Source of the DNA: Pseudomonadota bacterium
Lineage (GTDB): Bacteria > Myxococcota_A > UBA9160 > SZUA-336
Assembly (NCBI GenBank): GCA_003247575.1
Contig: QJZC01000027.1
Coordinates: forward strand, 1-64,000
Length of the DNA: 64,000 nt
Reading direction: 5' to 3'
In this document: positions 18,852 through 27,738 of the stretch, piece after piece
Layout: every line of letters starts with the position of its first letter
Numbering within the stretch: position 1 is the first letter of the stretch
Notes under the pieces: generated by a model
The model's database searches: none
Told to the model about the DNA's origin: nothing
Seen by the model: only the letters and a program-made list of their open reading frames with translations
Made by a program: the position numbers and the translations under genes

Positions 18852-21800
18852 TTGATCTATCGCTTCGATCGGTACGAGTTGGATGACGACCTCTTCGAAC
18901 TCAGAGTCGACAGTGAAGTCTGTAGCCTGCCGCGCAAGAGCTTCGACCTGCTTCGCTATCTGTTGCATCACTCGGATCGGGTGGTCACCAAGGACGAGCT
19001 CTTCGCCGAGATCTGGGCCGGCGAGCATGTGACCGAATCCGTCCTGCCGGTGAACGTGCGTACGATTCGGAAGCTACTTGGAGAAGAGCGTTCAGAACGA
19101 ATCCTGAAGACGGTTCGAGGTCGCGGATACCGCATCATGTGTCGCGTCGAACGCCTCGATCGGTCGGCGCCGGCTGCGACTGCGGCGGCCGTGCGCGGGA
19201 GCTTCGTGGGCCGCGATGCCTTGATGGATAGCCTCCGCCGTGACTATGCCGACGCCGTGGCCGGAGAAGGACGCATCGTCCTGCTCTTCGGGGAGGCGGG
19301 AATTGGCAAGAGCCGAATGCTGGATGAGTTCATGGGGTGGTGCCGTGCGGAAGGCGGACTCTTGCTCCAGGTGCGCTGTCCCGAGGATCCGGGCGCGCCA
19401 CCGTTCTGGCCGGTGTTGCGCATGATGGAGGAGGGCTACGAGTTGCTCGCCAGCCCTGAGTTTCGCGAGCGTGTAGAGCAGAGCGGTCTCGATCTCGAGC
19501 GTGCGCGCAAGAACGTCGTCGAGTTCCTACAGGACTCGTCGTACGAGGTGCGCGACCTCGCGTCCGCCCGCTTCCAGTTGACGCAGGCTGTGGTTCGGAT
19601 CGTAGAACGTGTCTCGAGGGTCGCACCTACCTGCATGGTGATCGACGATCTCCACTGTATGGACGAAGGCACTGCGCGCGTATGCGAGGCCGTCGCTCGT
19701 GAGATCCCGAACAACCGCGTCATGGTGCTCGGGGCCTATCGAGATAGCGAGCTCAGACGCGGAAGCATTCTGGCGCAGACTTTGGGCTCCGTCTCCGGTC
19801 AGGAAGGATTGCGCCAGGTGCGTCTGCGAGGTCTCGACCGCGAGGCGGTTGGGGCGTTCGTCCTGGCGGAAACCGGTATCGAGCCGTCAGACGAGTTGCT
19901 CGAGACGTTGTGTGAGCGCACGGAGGGGAATCCCTTCTTTTTGCGTGAAACGCTGCGACTGCTGGCGGCATCGGGAGACCTCGAGGCGAGCGAACACGCT
20001 GAAGTGGCTCGACTGGGGCTCGCCCAGGGCATCCGCGAGACGATCGGTCGGCGCCTGGACACGCTTTCGCAGGACTGCAATAAGGTGCTGAGCTGGGCCA
20101 GCGTGATTGGACGTCGCTTCGCATTTCCCATCCTGAAGCAGGTGTGCGACATCGATAGCACACGGCTGCTCGAGCTACTCGCGAGCGCGGAAGAGGCACA
20201 TATCATCACCAGCGCTCGGAGCTCCGGCGACGAGGAGCGACTGCCGCTCGGAGAGTTCGCATTCGCGCACGGGTTGGTGCGCGAGACGATCTACGAAGAC
20301 ATGAGCGGGCCCGAACGGGTGTTGCGGCATCGAGCGGTGGCGGAAGCGATCGAGCGCCTCTACGGCGGCGCCGCCAGCGAGCGCGTCTTCGAGCTGGCCA
20401 AGCACTTCTTCGAGGCTGCGCCGGGCGGGGACATCAACCGTGCTGTCGATTACTGTCTGCGCGCGGCTCGCCACGCGGCCATGCGCTACGCGCATGAGGA
20501 CGCGGCCCGCTACTTCGACCATGCGCTGCGGGCGGAGGAGCTGCGCGTTCCCCGGGACGATCTGCGCTTCTGCTGTGTCGTACTCGGTCGGGCAGATGCG
20601 CTCTGGCGTGCCGGAGCCTACGTGGCGGCGCAGCCGGAGTTTCGTCGTGCGGCCTCGCTGGCACGGGACCTGAGACGCTTCGACCTGCTCGGGTACGCAG
20701 CCCTCGGACTCGTCGAGTGGCCCCGCTTCAATCGTATCTCGTTCGCGGGCTCCGAGCCGGACCTCGACCGCGAGCAGATCATCGCGCTCATCAAGGAGGC
20801 GCTCGCGGGCCTAGGAGAGAACAACCCATCCTTGCGCGCGCGCTTGACTGCGGTGCTGGTGCGTACCGCACTGCCTGTGCGCCGACGAGAGCAGTCGGCG
20901 CTGGCGGATGAAGCCGTTCGGTTGGCGCGTGCTGCGGGAGATGAGAGGGCTCTCTTTCATGGATTGCTCTCGAAGCTGTCTGCGATGCCCTTGTTCGATG
21001 CTTTCGACGAATGCCTGACGGTCGCCACCGAGCTGGTCACGCTCGCGGACCAGCAGCGCGCACCCACGCGACTGTTCGCCTCCTACGAGGCGCGAATCCC
21101 GCTGCTCCTGGCCATCGGAGACATGGAGCTCGCGGATGCGGACATTGCGGCAGCCCGTGCGATCGCCGAGCGCATGAGCAACTCCGCTTACACCTACTCG
21201 ACCGATCGATTCGAACTCGCGCGTGCTCTGGGCGACGGTCGAATGGACTGTGCAGCGGGTTTGATCGAGCGCATGCAGTCGCTCGGTCGTCAGGTGGACG
21301 ATCCGGGAGCAGAGTGGGGGGCCGTGCTGATGCGGTTCTGGATCCTCGCGTCGCGCGGTACCCGGGACAAGTTGAAGGAGGCTCTCGACGACACGGATCC
21401 GACTCTGCTGCTCGAGCCCCAGGCGCAGTCTGTTGCTGCGTATTTCTACATGCTCGCGGGCGAAACTCGCGAGTGCCGATCGTACTTCGAACGCGTGGCT
21501 GGCAGTGACTTTTCAGCGCTGCCTCGCGACATCTCGTGGCTCTGGCACCTCGCGTGCTGTGCGGACGTTGCCCTGTATCTCGATGACAAGCCGCGTGTGG
21601 AAGCGCTCTACGATATGCTCGAGCCCTACGTCGGGTTCAACATAATCACCCGCCTGTATTGCTACCGCGGCGCGGTCGCGCAACCCTTGGCGAGCCTGGC
21701 CGCAGCGCTCGGGAAGCGGGAAGAGGCCTTCGAGCTGCTCGAATCCGCGCTTGCTTTCAATCGTCGCATCGGAGCACAGCCGTCCATTATCTGGACTCAG

Positions 21801-21950
21801 GCCGTCTATGCGTCCCTACTGGAGCAGGGCTCGAGCTCAGAACGGGCCAAGGCGGAATTCTTGTGGAAGGTGGTCGAACGCTCAGCAGCCGAGAACGGCA
21901 TCGAGATGTTGGTCGAGGGATTCCAGCACTGGGCGAGTGCGGCCGGTTAG
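18852..21950 (+). CDS. Winged-helix transcriptional regulator with AAA ATPase and TPR-like sensor region
   Basis: A 1032-residue regulator. Residues 1-100 form an OmpR/CadC-type winged helix (SFDLLRYLLHH, then VNVRTIRKLLGEE, then VRGRGYRI). Residues about 115-400 form an AAA_16/STAND-type ATPase with FVGRD, Walker A GEAGIGKS and Walker B CMVIDDLH. Residues about 450-1030 are helical TPR-like repeats likely to bind the inducing signal or partners. This order resembles MalT-like signal-transduction ATPases but with the DNA-binding domain at the front. The start is TTG at 18852 behind GGGGTGAG. The next gene begins within about 25 bp, so the FKBP lipoprotein and AAA gene may be co-transcribed. 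Target genes unknown. Confidence 0.85.
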   Translation: MIYRFDRYELDDDLFELRVDSEVCSLPRKSFDLLRYLLHHSDRVVTKDELFAEIWAGEHVTESVLPVNVRTIRKLLGEERSERILKTVRGRGYRIMCRVERLDRSAPAATAAAVRGSFVGRDALMDSLRRDYADAVAGEGRIVLLFGEAGIGKSRMLDEFMGWCRAEGGLLLQVRCPEDPGAPPFWPVLRMMEEGYELLASPEFRERVEQSGLDLERARKNVVEFLQDSSYEVRDLASARFQLTQAVVRIVERVSRVAPTCMVIDDLHCMDEGTARVCEAVAREIPNNRVMVLGAYRDSELRRGSILAQTLGSVSGQEGLRQVRLRGLDREAVGAFVLAETGIEPSDELLETLCERTEGNPFFLRETLRLLAASGDLEASEHAEVARLGLAQGIRETIGRRLDTLSQDCNKVLSWASVIGRRFAFPILKQVCDIDSTRLLELLASAEEAHIITSARSSGDEERLPLGEFAFAHGLVRETIYEDMSGPERVLRHRAVAEAIERLYGGAASERVFELAKHFFEAAPGGDINRAVDYCLRAARHAAMRYAHEDAARYFDHALRAEELRVPRDDLRFCCVVLGRADALWRAGAYVAAQPEFRRAASLARDLRRFDLLGYAALGLVEWPRFNRISFAGSEPDLDREQIIALIKEALAGLGENNPSLRARLTAVLVRTALPVRRREQSALADEAVRLARAAGDERALFHGLLSKLSAMPLFDAFDECLTVATELVTLADQQRAPTRLFASYEARIPLLLAIGDMELADADIAAARAIAERMSNSAYTYSTDRFELARALGDGRMDCAAGLIERMQSLGRQVDDPGAEWGAVLMRFWILASRGTRDKLKEALDDTDPTLLLEPQAQSVAAYFYMLAGETRECRSYFERVAGSDFSALPRDISWLWHLACCADVALYLDDKPRVEALYDMLEPYVGFNIITRLYCYRGAVAQPLASLAAALGKREEAFELLESALAFNRRIGAQPSIIWTQAVYASLLEQGSSSERAKAEFLWKVVERSAAENGIEMLVEGFQHWASAAG

Positions 21951-21973
21951 CTCGAATGGAAGAGGATGCACCA

Positions 21974-22780
21974 GTGAAGATGATTGCAAGGCCAGGTAGT
22001 GTTGGACGATGGATCTCTGCGAGTGTGCTCGTGTGCGCGCTGGGCTGCTCGCCTGCCGTCGATGGGGCAGGCGGGAGTACGGCCGATGTTTCTACCGGCC
22101 CGGTGGCTGCCCCCGAAGGAGCGGGCAACTCGGACGAGGAAATCGTCTACGGGCTGGGGCTGATGATGGCCGAGAGTCTGTCGATGCTCGCACTCTCGCC
22201 TCGCGAGCGGCTGATGTTCGAGCAGGCGCTGCGCGACCAACGCGAAGGAACCGTCCGCAAGCCGCTGGGAGAGGTGCTCGCAGACCTTCCGAAGTTCCAG
22301 CAGGTGCGGCTCGCGAAAGCGCGCGAGCTGGAAGCGGCTGCGGGTGAGGCCTTCCTGACGAAGGCGAAGGCCGAGGAGTCCGCGCGCGAGCTCGAGTCAG
22401 GGACCGTGGCGGTCGAGCTCGAGGCGGGTTCGGGTGACCTGCCCGAGCTCGACGGACAGGATGCCGTCGTCGTGAACTTCGAAGTGCGCCTGCGCAATGG
22501 CACTGTCGTGGACAGCTCCCAATCGAAGGGTGGGCCCCAAACCTATGCCTTCTCCGGCACGATGGGGTGCTGGCAGGATGTGCTGCCCGAGATGAAGGTC
22601 GGCGCCAAGCTCAAGCTCACCTGTCCCCCCAACCGTGCTTATGGTGCCGTCGGACAGCTTCCGCTCATTCCGAGCTCGGCGACCGTCGAGGCCGATCTCG
22701 AACTCGTCGGAGTCATCGAGAACGGCGCGGCGATGCACGGCGGGTCGCAGTTCCGGCGCTTCAACGGTGCCATGCACTGA
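21974..22780 (+). CDS. FKBP-type peptidyl-prolyl isomerase lipoprotein
   Basis: About 268 residues. A signal peptide ends at ALGC, a lipobox-like site, so the protein is probably lipid-anchored in the envelope. A helical FKBP_N-like dimerisation region (about 45-145) precedes the C-terminal FKBP domain, with VVVNFEVRLRNGTVVDSS, the MKVGAKLKLTCPPNRAYG active-site strand and IPSSATVEADLELVGV. This is the FkpA/Mip layout, that is, a periplasmic chaperone with prolyl cis-trans isomerase activity. GTG at 21974 follows an AAGAGGA site. ATG 21980 or ATG 21956 are alternatives. Position 24 bp after the regulator suggests one transcript. Confidence 0.9.
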   Translation: MKMIARPGSVGRWISASVLVCALGCSPAVDGAGGSTADVSTGPVAAPEGAGNSDEEIVYGLGLMMAESLSMLALSPRERLMFEQALRDQREGTVRKPLGEVLADLPKFQQVRLAKARELEAAAGEAFLTKAKAEESARELESGTVAVELEAGSGDLPELDGQDAVVVNFEVRLRNGTVVDSSQSKGGPQTYAFSGTMGCWQDVLPEMKVGAKLKLTCPPNRAYGAVGQLPLIPSSATVEADLELVGVIENGAAMHGGSQFRRFNGAMH

Positions 22781-22850
22781 GCCTCGCTCTGGAGTGCGGC
22801 GAGCGCAGCTCCGAGGCAAGGTAGGTGCGGCCTGGCGAGCATGTCCATTC

Positions 22851-24551
22851 GTGTTCAAGTCTGGCGCCGCATGTGCCGAAGGGGGGCGAGCGGCTCTGAT
22901 TTTCGGGCTCGGGCGCTCGCGATGGCCTGCGTCGAGCGAGCCTCGAACCCCGCCGACCGGCCCGCAGGATGTTCTTGCGAGGTGCGCGCCGCGATTTGCT
23001 GACTGTGAGGACATTCCGCTGATACGCCTTGACCGCGCCCCGTTCCGCGACGACGGGTCCGAGCTGTTCGCCATCGGAACTCGCCCGTTACGGCGGGCGC
23101 TCAAACAGATGCGAAGCCAGCTCGAGTCGACGAACCGAATTGTGTGGGTCTACGGACCGTCTGGTGTTGGAAAGACCTACCTGGGGCTCGCGCTTCCGAG
23201 TGTACTCGGACCTACCTGGGTGGCTGTGCGGCCCGCGGCGAAGCAGCTGCCCGAAGCTCTGCGTGCGGCTCTGGTCAAGGTGCTGCGCGAGAACGCAGAC
23301 CTGACGCTCGAGCAGCTGTGCCGAGCTCTGGTAGACCGAGAGCAGCGCGCGGTCGTGATCCTCGAAGCGGGTAGGCAGGACCCAGCGCAGGTTCTGGCGA
23401 GCGCCTCGGCGCTGCTCGACTCCCGTCGAAGCAGCGATCTCCTGGACACGCACCCACCGCTCCGAGTGCTGGTTCTGTCGCGCAGCCGCCCGCCGTCGTC
23501 GGGGGCCGAGGGTACCGTGCTCACAGCGTTCGAGTTCGAGCGTCTGCAGCACGACGAGGTGGGGGGGTACATTCATCGGCGCCTAGAGCGGGCGGGGTTT
23601 GCGGGGACGCTTCCGTTCTCGGGTGGAGCCCTAGATGCGATCGCGGAGTACGGAGAGGGAATTCCTCGTCAGATCAATCTTCTCTGTCACCGCCTCTACG
23701 AGCGTGCTTTAGCCGAGAAAACGGATCTGATCGACGAGCTCGACGTGGAGCACTGCATCGCGCAGGGGACTCGCTCGGTGCAGTCGAACTCGGGCAGTGT
23801 CCTGGGCCGAATGGAGCTCGTTCGCTGCTACCTGCGACAGGACTCGGCCGAGGGCGTTGGGACGTCGAGCTCTCGCGAGGCCGATTCGACTCCGACTTCT
23901 CTGGCTCCGATTTCTGAGACTGCGATTCCTGAGGATGACGGTGCCGGTCCCGAGGAGCCGCTTGGAGGGGAGCCGAGGATACCGGTGCCGACGTACGCGA
24001 AGTCCTCGGTTTCGCAGTCGCAGTTGGGAGTCGAAGTGAATCCGCCAGAGGCCGGTGAGGATCGAGAGAGCCGCGACTCTCGCGATGAGCCTGCCAAGGT
24101 GCCGCCAAGCTCCCGCACTCTAGAGAATAGAAGGTCGCGGCCGACGCGGGCCCATGCGCGGGGCTTCGCGGCGAGCCTAGGGCCTCGGTTCCTGGCGAGT
24201 GCGGCAGCCGTGGTTACGATCGTGTCTGTGCCCGGGCTGCCCTTCCAGTCCCCGGGCAGCGGCAACGGCGGGCTCCGGGACGCGAGCCAGCGGACGGGAG
24301 CGGCGCCGAAGCTGCCGCGCGAGTCCTCGGAGCCGTCCCTTGCCGGGACATCGGCCGATGAAGCGCGGGAGGGCGACTCTCCGCGTCGAGTGGCGGTGTC
24401 CTACGAGGCACTCGCCCGCCGGGCGCCTGCACAGCTGGCGTCGCGGTCACCCTCCGGAGGCAGCGACGAACGCGTGGCCGGTCCCGCCGACGAACGCCTG
24501 GCTCGAGGAGACTCGGCAGCGCCCCTGCGAGCACGCATGCCCGAGCCGTGA
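22851..24551 (+). CDS. ExeA/GspA-like AAA ATPase with membrane segment; possible premature TGA
   Basis: About 566 residues. An N-terminal AAA_22-type ATPase carries Walker A GPSGVGKT (around residue 105), VVILEAGRQ at the Walker B position and GIPRQINLLCHRLYERAL, the sensor-2 helix typical of ExeA-like proteins. An acidic Ser/Pro/Glu linker follows, then one hydrophobic segment around 443-463 (ASAAAVVTIVSVPGL) and a disordered tail. ExeA-family ATPases act at the inner membrane in envelope-assembly systems, but no secretion genes are nearby. GTG 22851 is the only reasonable start after the FKBP stop. The frame stops at a TGA (24549-24551) and then stays open with coding-like bases to 24767. 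Confidence 0.65.
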   Translation: MFKSGAACAEGGRAALIFGLGRSRWPASSEPRTPPTGPQDVLARCAPRFADCEDIPLIRLDRAPFRDDGSELFAIGTRPLRRALKQMRSQLESTNRIVWVYGPSGVGKTYLGLALPSVLGPTWVAVRPAAKQLPEALRAALVKVLRENADLTLEQLCRALVDREQRAVVILEAGRQDPAQVLASASALLDSRRSSDLLDTHPPLRVLVLSRSRPPSSGAEGTVLTAFEFERLQHDEVGGYIHRRLERAGFAGTLPFSGGALDAIAEYGEGIPRQINLLCHRLYERALAEKTDLIDELDVEHCIAQGTRSVQSNSGSVLGRMELVRCYLRQDSAEGVGTSSSREADSTPTSLAPISETAIPEDDGAGPEEPLGGEPRIPVPTYAKSSVSQSQLGVEVNPPEAGEDRESRDSRDEPAKVPPSSRTLENRRSRPTRAHARGFAASLGPRFLASAAAVVTIVSVPGLPFQSPGSGNGGLRDASQRTGAAPKLPRESSEPSLAGTSADEAREGDSPRRVAVSYEALARRAPAQLASRSPSGGSDERVAGPADERLARGDSAAPLRARMPEP

Positions 24552-24767
24552 AGCCGCAAGCGGCCGCCGAGCAGTCCGAGAGTCTCGGCTCGCCGTCTGC
24601 GCTCCGGCACTCCGAGTCGCGACGTGCGCCTGGCCCAGTCTGGCCTCCGGAGCTCGCGGAGGTCGCCAAGCCCACCGGAGTTTGTCACGATCGAGCCACG
24701 GCCTCGGGGGCGCGAGCTGCTGTACCCGGAGCGCCCAGCTAGCGCCTACGACGCCGACGTTCGCTGA
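24552..24767 (+). pseudogene. In-frame continuation of the AAA gene beyond its TGA stop
   Basis: Directly after the TGA, the same frame runs 71 more codons to a TGA at 24765-24767 with high GC at third positions. It ends in a protein-like stretch (FVTIEPRPRGRELLYPERP). The first 40 codons are Arg/Ser/Pro-rich. Another frame (24548-24742, GTGA overlap with the stop) is also open. This may be a broken or readthrough C-terminus, a sequencing error or chance. Confidence 0.3.
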
Positions 24768-24780
24768 CGGCCCGATGGGT

Positions 24781-24796
24781 GCAGCAAGTGTGCTGC
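24781..24796 (+). other. Short stem-loop
   Basis: GCAGCA (24781-24786) pairs with TGCTGC (24791-24796) around an AGTG loop, after the AAA gene. No T-run follows, so it is only a weak terminator candidate. Confidence 0.3.
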
Positions 24797-24808
24797 GCTG
24801 ACCCCCGG

Positions 24809-24848
24809 ACGGCTGAACTCCGACGCGAACGGCTGAATTCCGATGTAT
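24809..24848. repeat. Two tandem 20-bp direct repeats upstream of the PGPGW gene
   Basis: The copies 24809-24828 and 24829-24848 share ACGGCTGAA-TCCGA-G, with differences at a few positions. They sit about 105 bp before the next start and are followed by TATAGG, a possible -10. They may be a repeated operator. Otherwise 24552-24951 holds only the AAA-gene tail and a small stem-loop. Confidence 0.6.
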
Positions 24849-24951
24849 AGGGGGAGGCGTGAGGACTGGACACGGTCCAGCGGGCGGCTCCGAGCATCGG
24901 CGTAGTGCTTGCAGCTACGACGAGTCCTTGGATCGCGAGCAGGGGGACCGC

Positions 24952-25200
24952 ATGGCAGAGGAACGTGCACGGGCGCTGTATCGGCTGGTGCGTCGCGTGG
25001 TGATCTCGATCGTGGGGGGCACGGTGCTCCTCATAGGGGTGGCTCTGATCGTCCTGCCCGGGCCTGCCTTCGTCGTGATCCCCGCGGGACTCAGCATTCT
25101 CGCGCTCGAGTTCGCGTTCGCCCGCCGCTGGCTCAATCAGCTGGCCGAGCGCACCGGCCTGCGCAAAAGAGGGGACGAGCCCAGCGAGGCGAAGCTCTAG
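24952..25200 (+). CDS. PGPGW-family small membrane protein
   Basis: 82 residues. An N-terminal amphipathic Arg-rich segment is followed by two closely spaced hydrophobic helices joined by LPGPAFVVIPAGLSIL, matching the PGPGW (putative transmembrane protein) family motif, and a charged tail. ATG 24952 follows AGGGGG. The frame also opens at 24859. It is an inner-membrane protein of unknown function. The family is recognised from the motif. Confidence 0.75.
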   Translation: MAEERARALYRLVRRVVISIVGGTVLLIGVALIVLPGPAFVVIPAGLSILALEFAFARRWLNQLAERTGLRKRGDEPSEAKL

Positions 25201-25329
25201 AAGCGCGAGCGGCGACGACTCTGCAGCTTCTCTCTCGCTCGCGGCTGAGCCCGCGAGAAACGAGGATTTGCGCGATCCCGTCCCTCTTCGACTGCTACTC
25301 TGTCGGGTTCAGGCATTGGAGAGAGAGCC

Positions 25330-26388
25330 ATGGGGCGCAGTGTGTTCGGAGCGGATGAGCTGGTATTCAACGGCTTGCTTACCCTGGATGCCTATTTGGG
25401 GCGCAGTCGGGTCAACCGGGTGTTGTCGCGTGTGAGAGAGCGGAATCTCGAGCGTCTACTCGCGCGAGCGCGCTCCACCGGGAAGGAACGCAGCGAACTC
25501 GAGCCAGAGGTTCCCGTGCGATCCGACCTCTCGCCGGAGGAGTTTCAACGAGAGTTTCTGAACTGCTCACGCCCTGTCGTGATGAAGGGACTCGCGAAGG
25601 GCTTCCCGGCTATTGGACGTTGGTCACCAGAATTCTTCCGTGACCACTACGGTGACTTTCGCATCGAGGCGGTCGACGGCCAGGGGTGGGCCGTCGAGGA
25701 CGACGAGCACGGCACGGCCGATGTGTCCGTGCGACAGATGACCCTCGCCGACCAGGTCACCAGCATGCTGAGCGGCGGTAGCGACTACGTCTCGTTCCTG
25801 ACGGAACTGTTCACCCGAAATCCGGAGCTGGCACTGGACGTCGACGTGCCTCGACTGGGCGAGTTCGTGCGTCCTCGGCGGTGGACCCCCTCGCCGATCT
25901 TCAAGTTCTTCATGGGGGCCGGAGGTACGTCCACGCAGTGGCATTGCGCGGAGCTGCAGAACCTGTTCGTTCAGATCCACGGGACCAAGGAGTGGTGGAT
26001 GTGCTCGCCAGACTACACGCCGTGTCTGGATCCGCGCGTCGTCTCATTGTCCCAGCAGTACTGCCACGGCATGGTGGATTTTCGAAAGCCGGACTTGAAT
26101 CGCTATCCGCTGTATGAATTCGCACCGCAACGCCGCGTTCTGCTCGAGCCGGGTGATGTGCTCTATGTTCCGCCATTCTGGTGGCACTGTGTCTACAACC
26201 CAGAGGTATCGATCGGGCTGGCAGTCTGGTGGATCAATCTGTTGCCAGCGATGCGATCGCACTTCACGTTGTTCTGGCTCACCGTGATGTCTCCGCAACA
26301 CCTCGTTCGCCAGATCAAGGAACGGATCCAGGGTAAGGATCACCGAACCGCTGTCACGGCGACCAGCATCTTCCGCCCGCACGGATAG
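25330..26388 (+). CDS. Cupin-8/JmjC-like protein
   Basis: 352 residues. Residues about 70-300 form a JmjC-type cupin: SRPVVMKGLAKGFPAI at the start, the first metal motif region WHCAELQNLFVQIHGTKEWW, and the distal DVLYVPPFWWHCVYN. In typical Fe(II)/2-oxoglutarate hydroxylases the first motif is HxD. Here it reads HCA with Glu at the next position, so the acidic ligand appears missing or shifted. The second His is kept. Substrate is unknown. It may be an atypical hydroxylase or a non-catalytic relative. It has its own AGAGAGAGCC ribosome region and converges on the PilZ gene. Confidence 0.8.
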   Translation: MGRSVFGADELVFNGLLTLDAYLGRSRVNRVLSRVRERNLERLLARARSTGKERSELEPEVPVRSDLSPEEFQREFLNCSRPVVMKGLAKGFPAIGRWSPEFFRDHYGDFRIEAVDGQGWAVEDDEHGTADVSVRQMTLADQVTSMLSGGSDYVSFLTELFTRNPELALDVDVPRLGEFVRPRRWTPSPIFKFFMGAGGTSTQWHCAELQNLFVQIHGTKEWWMCSPDYTPCLDPRVVSLSQQYCHGMVDFRKPDLNRYPLYEFAPQRRVLLEPGDVLYVPPFWWHCVYNPEVSIGLAVWWINLLPAMRSHFTLFWLTVMSPQHLVRQIKERIQGKDHRTAVTATSIFRPHG

Positions 26389-26429
26389 GCTGCACGAGTC
26401 TCCGCGGGCTCTGATCTGCGGCGCGGCCG

Positions 26430-27725
26430 CTACTCGCGTCGCGTGAGGATTCCCCGCTCCAGAAGCCCGAGGATCGCTCGCCAGATCTCGGCGTCGGACT
26501 GCGGCAGGGCGTCGAGCAAGGTGCCTGGACACCCCGGTCGTGCGAGTTCCTCGAGCACGGCTCGCTCGGTCTCGGATACCGGATCCGCTGCGACCGTGTG
26601 CGGCACGGCGGTATCGTGCTTTCGTTCCAGGACGACGGTATCCGGGAGTAGACGGTCCCGGAGCTCGTCGAGCTGTGAGGCCTGTCGCTGCGCTTCGCGC
26701 AGGGCGACGTCTACCGGGATCAGCTCCCCGGTGGGCGGGCGGGTCTCGGTAGTTGGCTGGAACGAGAACTCGCCTTCGCGCCATTCGAGCAGCCGCGCCA
26801 GCGCCTTGATGCCTGCGACCCGGCCGAGGGAGATCTGGCTCAATCGATTCGCCTCGAAGAGAAGCAGCGCTTCGTGGCCGTCGCCGATGATCTCCATGCT
26901 GCCCTGCTCCGACGACGAGGCAATGCTCGGCAGCAGCGAGGGTAGGCCGACGCCCGAGAGGTTGCCCGACAGGCTACCCATGCGCTGTCCATACGTGACG
27001 GCGCGCACCTGTTCCAGGAAGCGCGCCTTACGCGTGTCTACTTCCGAGGAGCTCACGAAGGCGACGGCCACCTGACCGGAGGCTGTCTGTGGCGCAGTCC
27101 CCTGCAGCGTGGACTCGGGCTCGAGTGCGGTGTGTGCTGCCCCTGACGCCACCTCCGCGGGTAGCGCCGCACGTACGACTCGGCCGGAGATCGCGACGAG
27201 CTCCCCAGTCTTCGGATTGACTAGACTGAGAGAAACCTCTTGGTCCACTTCGAGATCCAGCCCTCGCACCTCGAGCAGTGCACCCGAGGCGCTCAGGTTT
27301 TGAGTCGTGCACTCTGCGACCCGTCCCGCGCGTCCACACTCGCCTCGGATCGATACCTCGAGTCGGCGATGACGTCGCGGTGTGGCGAGTGGCTCGCGCG
27401 CGCGTCCGCGAGCCTCGGTCAGACCTTCGACAGTGTCACGCAGCATCTCTTCCAGTGCGTCGATACCGTCCGCGAACTCGATCACTGCTCCCGAGGGGCG
27501 TTGCAACATCGCAGCCAGCGAAGGGCTGATCCGACTCTTGACGATGCCGAGTGCGCGAGCCGAGTGCCCGCAGAAGCTCAGATCCACGGTGACCTCTACG
27601 ACCTCGCCCAGACCGAATTCGTGCTCTGATGGAACGAAGATCCAGCCGGACGAGAGGTGCCGTTCGTATTCGTCGAGGAATACGGTCGGGTCGTCGAAGT
27701 CGATCAAGATGTCCCGGATCTGCAT
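26430..27725 (-). CDS. PilZ-domain protein with C-terminal DUF4388 (candidate c-di-GMP effector)
   Basis: 431 residues, last gene of the chemosensory operon, 13 bp after the MCP. Residues 1-100 resemble an atypical PilZ-like domain. About 115-245 form a second PilZ domain with the RRHRR arginine motif and NLSASG, the D/NxSxxG motif; together these bind cyclic di-GMP in canonical PilZ proteins. About 255-345 form a DUF4388 (MGSLSGNLSGVGLPSLL, then LLLFEANRLSQISLG), a domain common in delta-proteobacterial signalling proteins. The final 85 residues are helical. The start is ATG 27725, with only a weak ribosome site. The open frame continues upstream into MCP sequence. Output partner unknown. 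Confidence 0.85.
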   Translation of the reverse strand: MQIRDILIDFDDPTVFLDEYERHLSSGWIFVPSEHEFGLGEVVEVTVDLSFCGHSARALGIVKSRISPSLAAMLQRPSGAVIEFADGIDALEEMLRDTVEGLTEARGRAREPLATPRRHRRLEVSIRGECGRAGRVAECTTQNLSASGALLEVRGLDLEVDQEVSLSLVNPKTGELVAISGRVVRAALPAEVASGAAHTALEPESTLQGTAPQTASGQVAVAFVSSSEVDTRKARFLEQVRAVTYGQRMGSLSGNLSGVGLPSLLPSIASSSEQGSMEIIGDGHEALLLFEANRLSQISLGRVAGIKALARLLEWREGEFSFQPTTETRPPTGELIPVDVALREAQRQASQLDELRDRLLPDTVVLERKHDTAVPHTVAADPVSETERAVLEELARPGCPGTLLDALPQSDAEIWRAILGLLERGILTRRE

Positions 27726-27738
27726 GGCTCTGGCAGGG

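Noticed and set aside
24548-24742. Small gene starting at the GTGA overlap after the AAA protein
   Set aside because: No family, no ribosome site and low conservation signals. It competes with the in-frame continuation and neither is strong enough to call as a gene.
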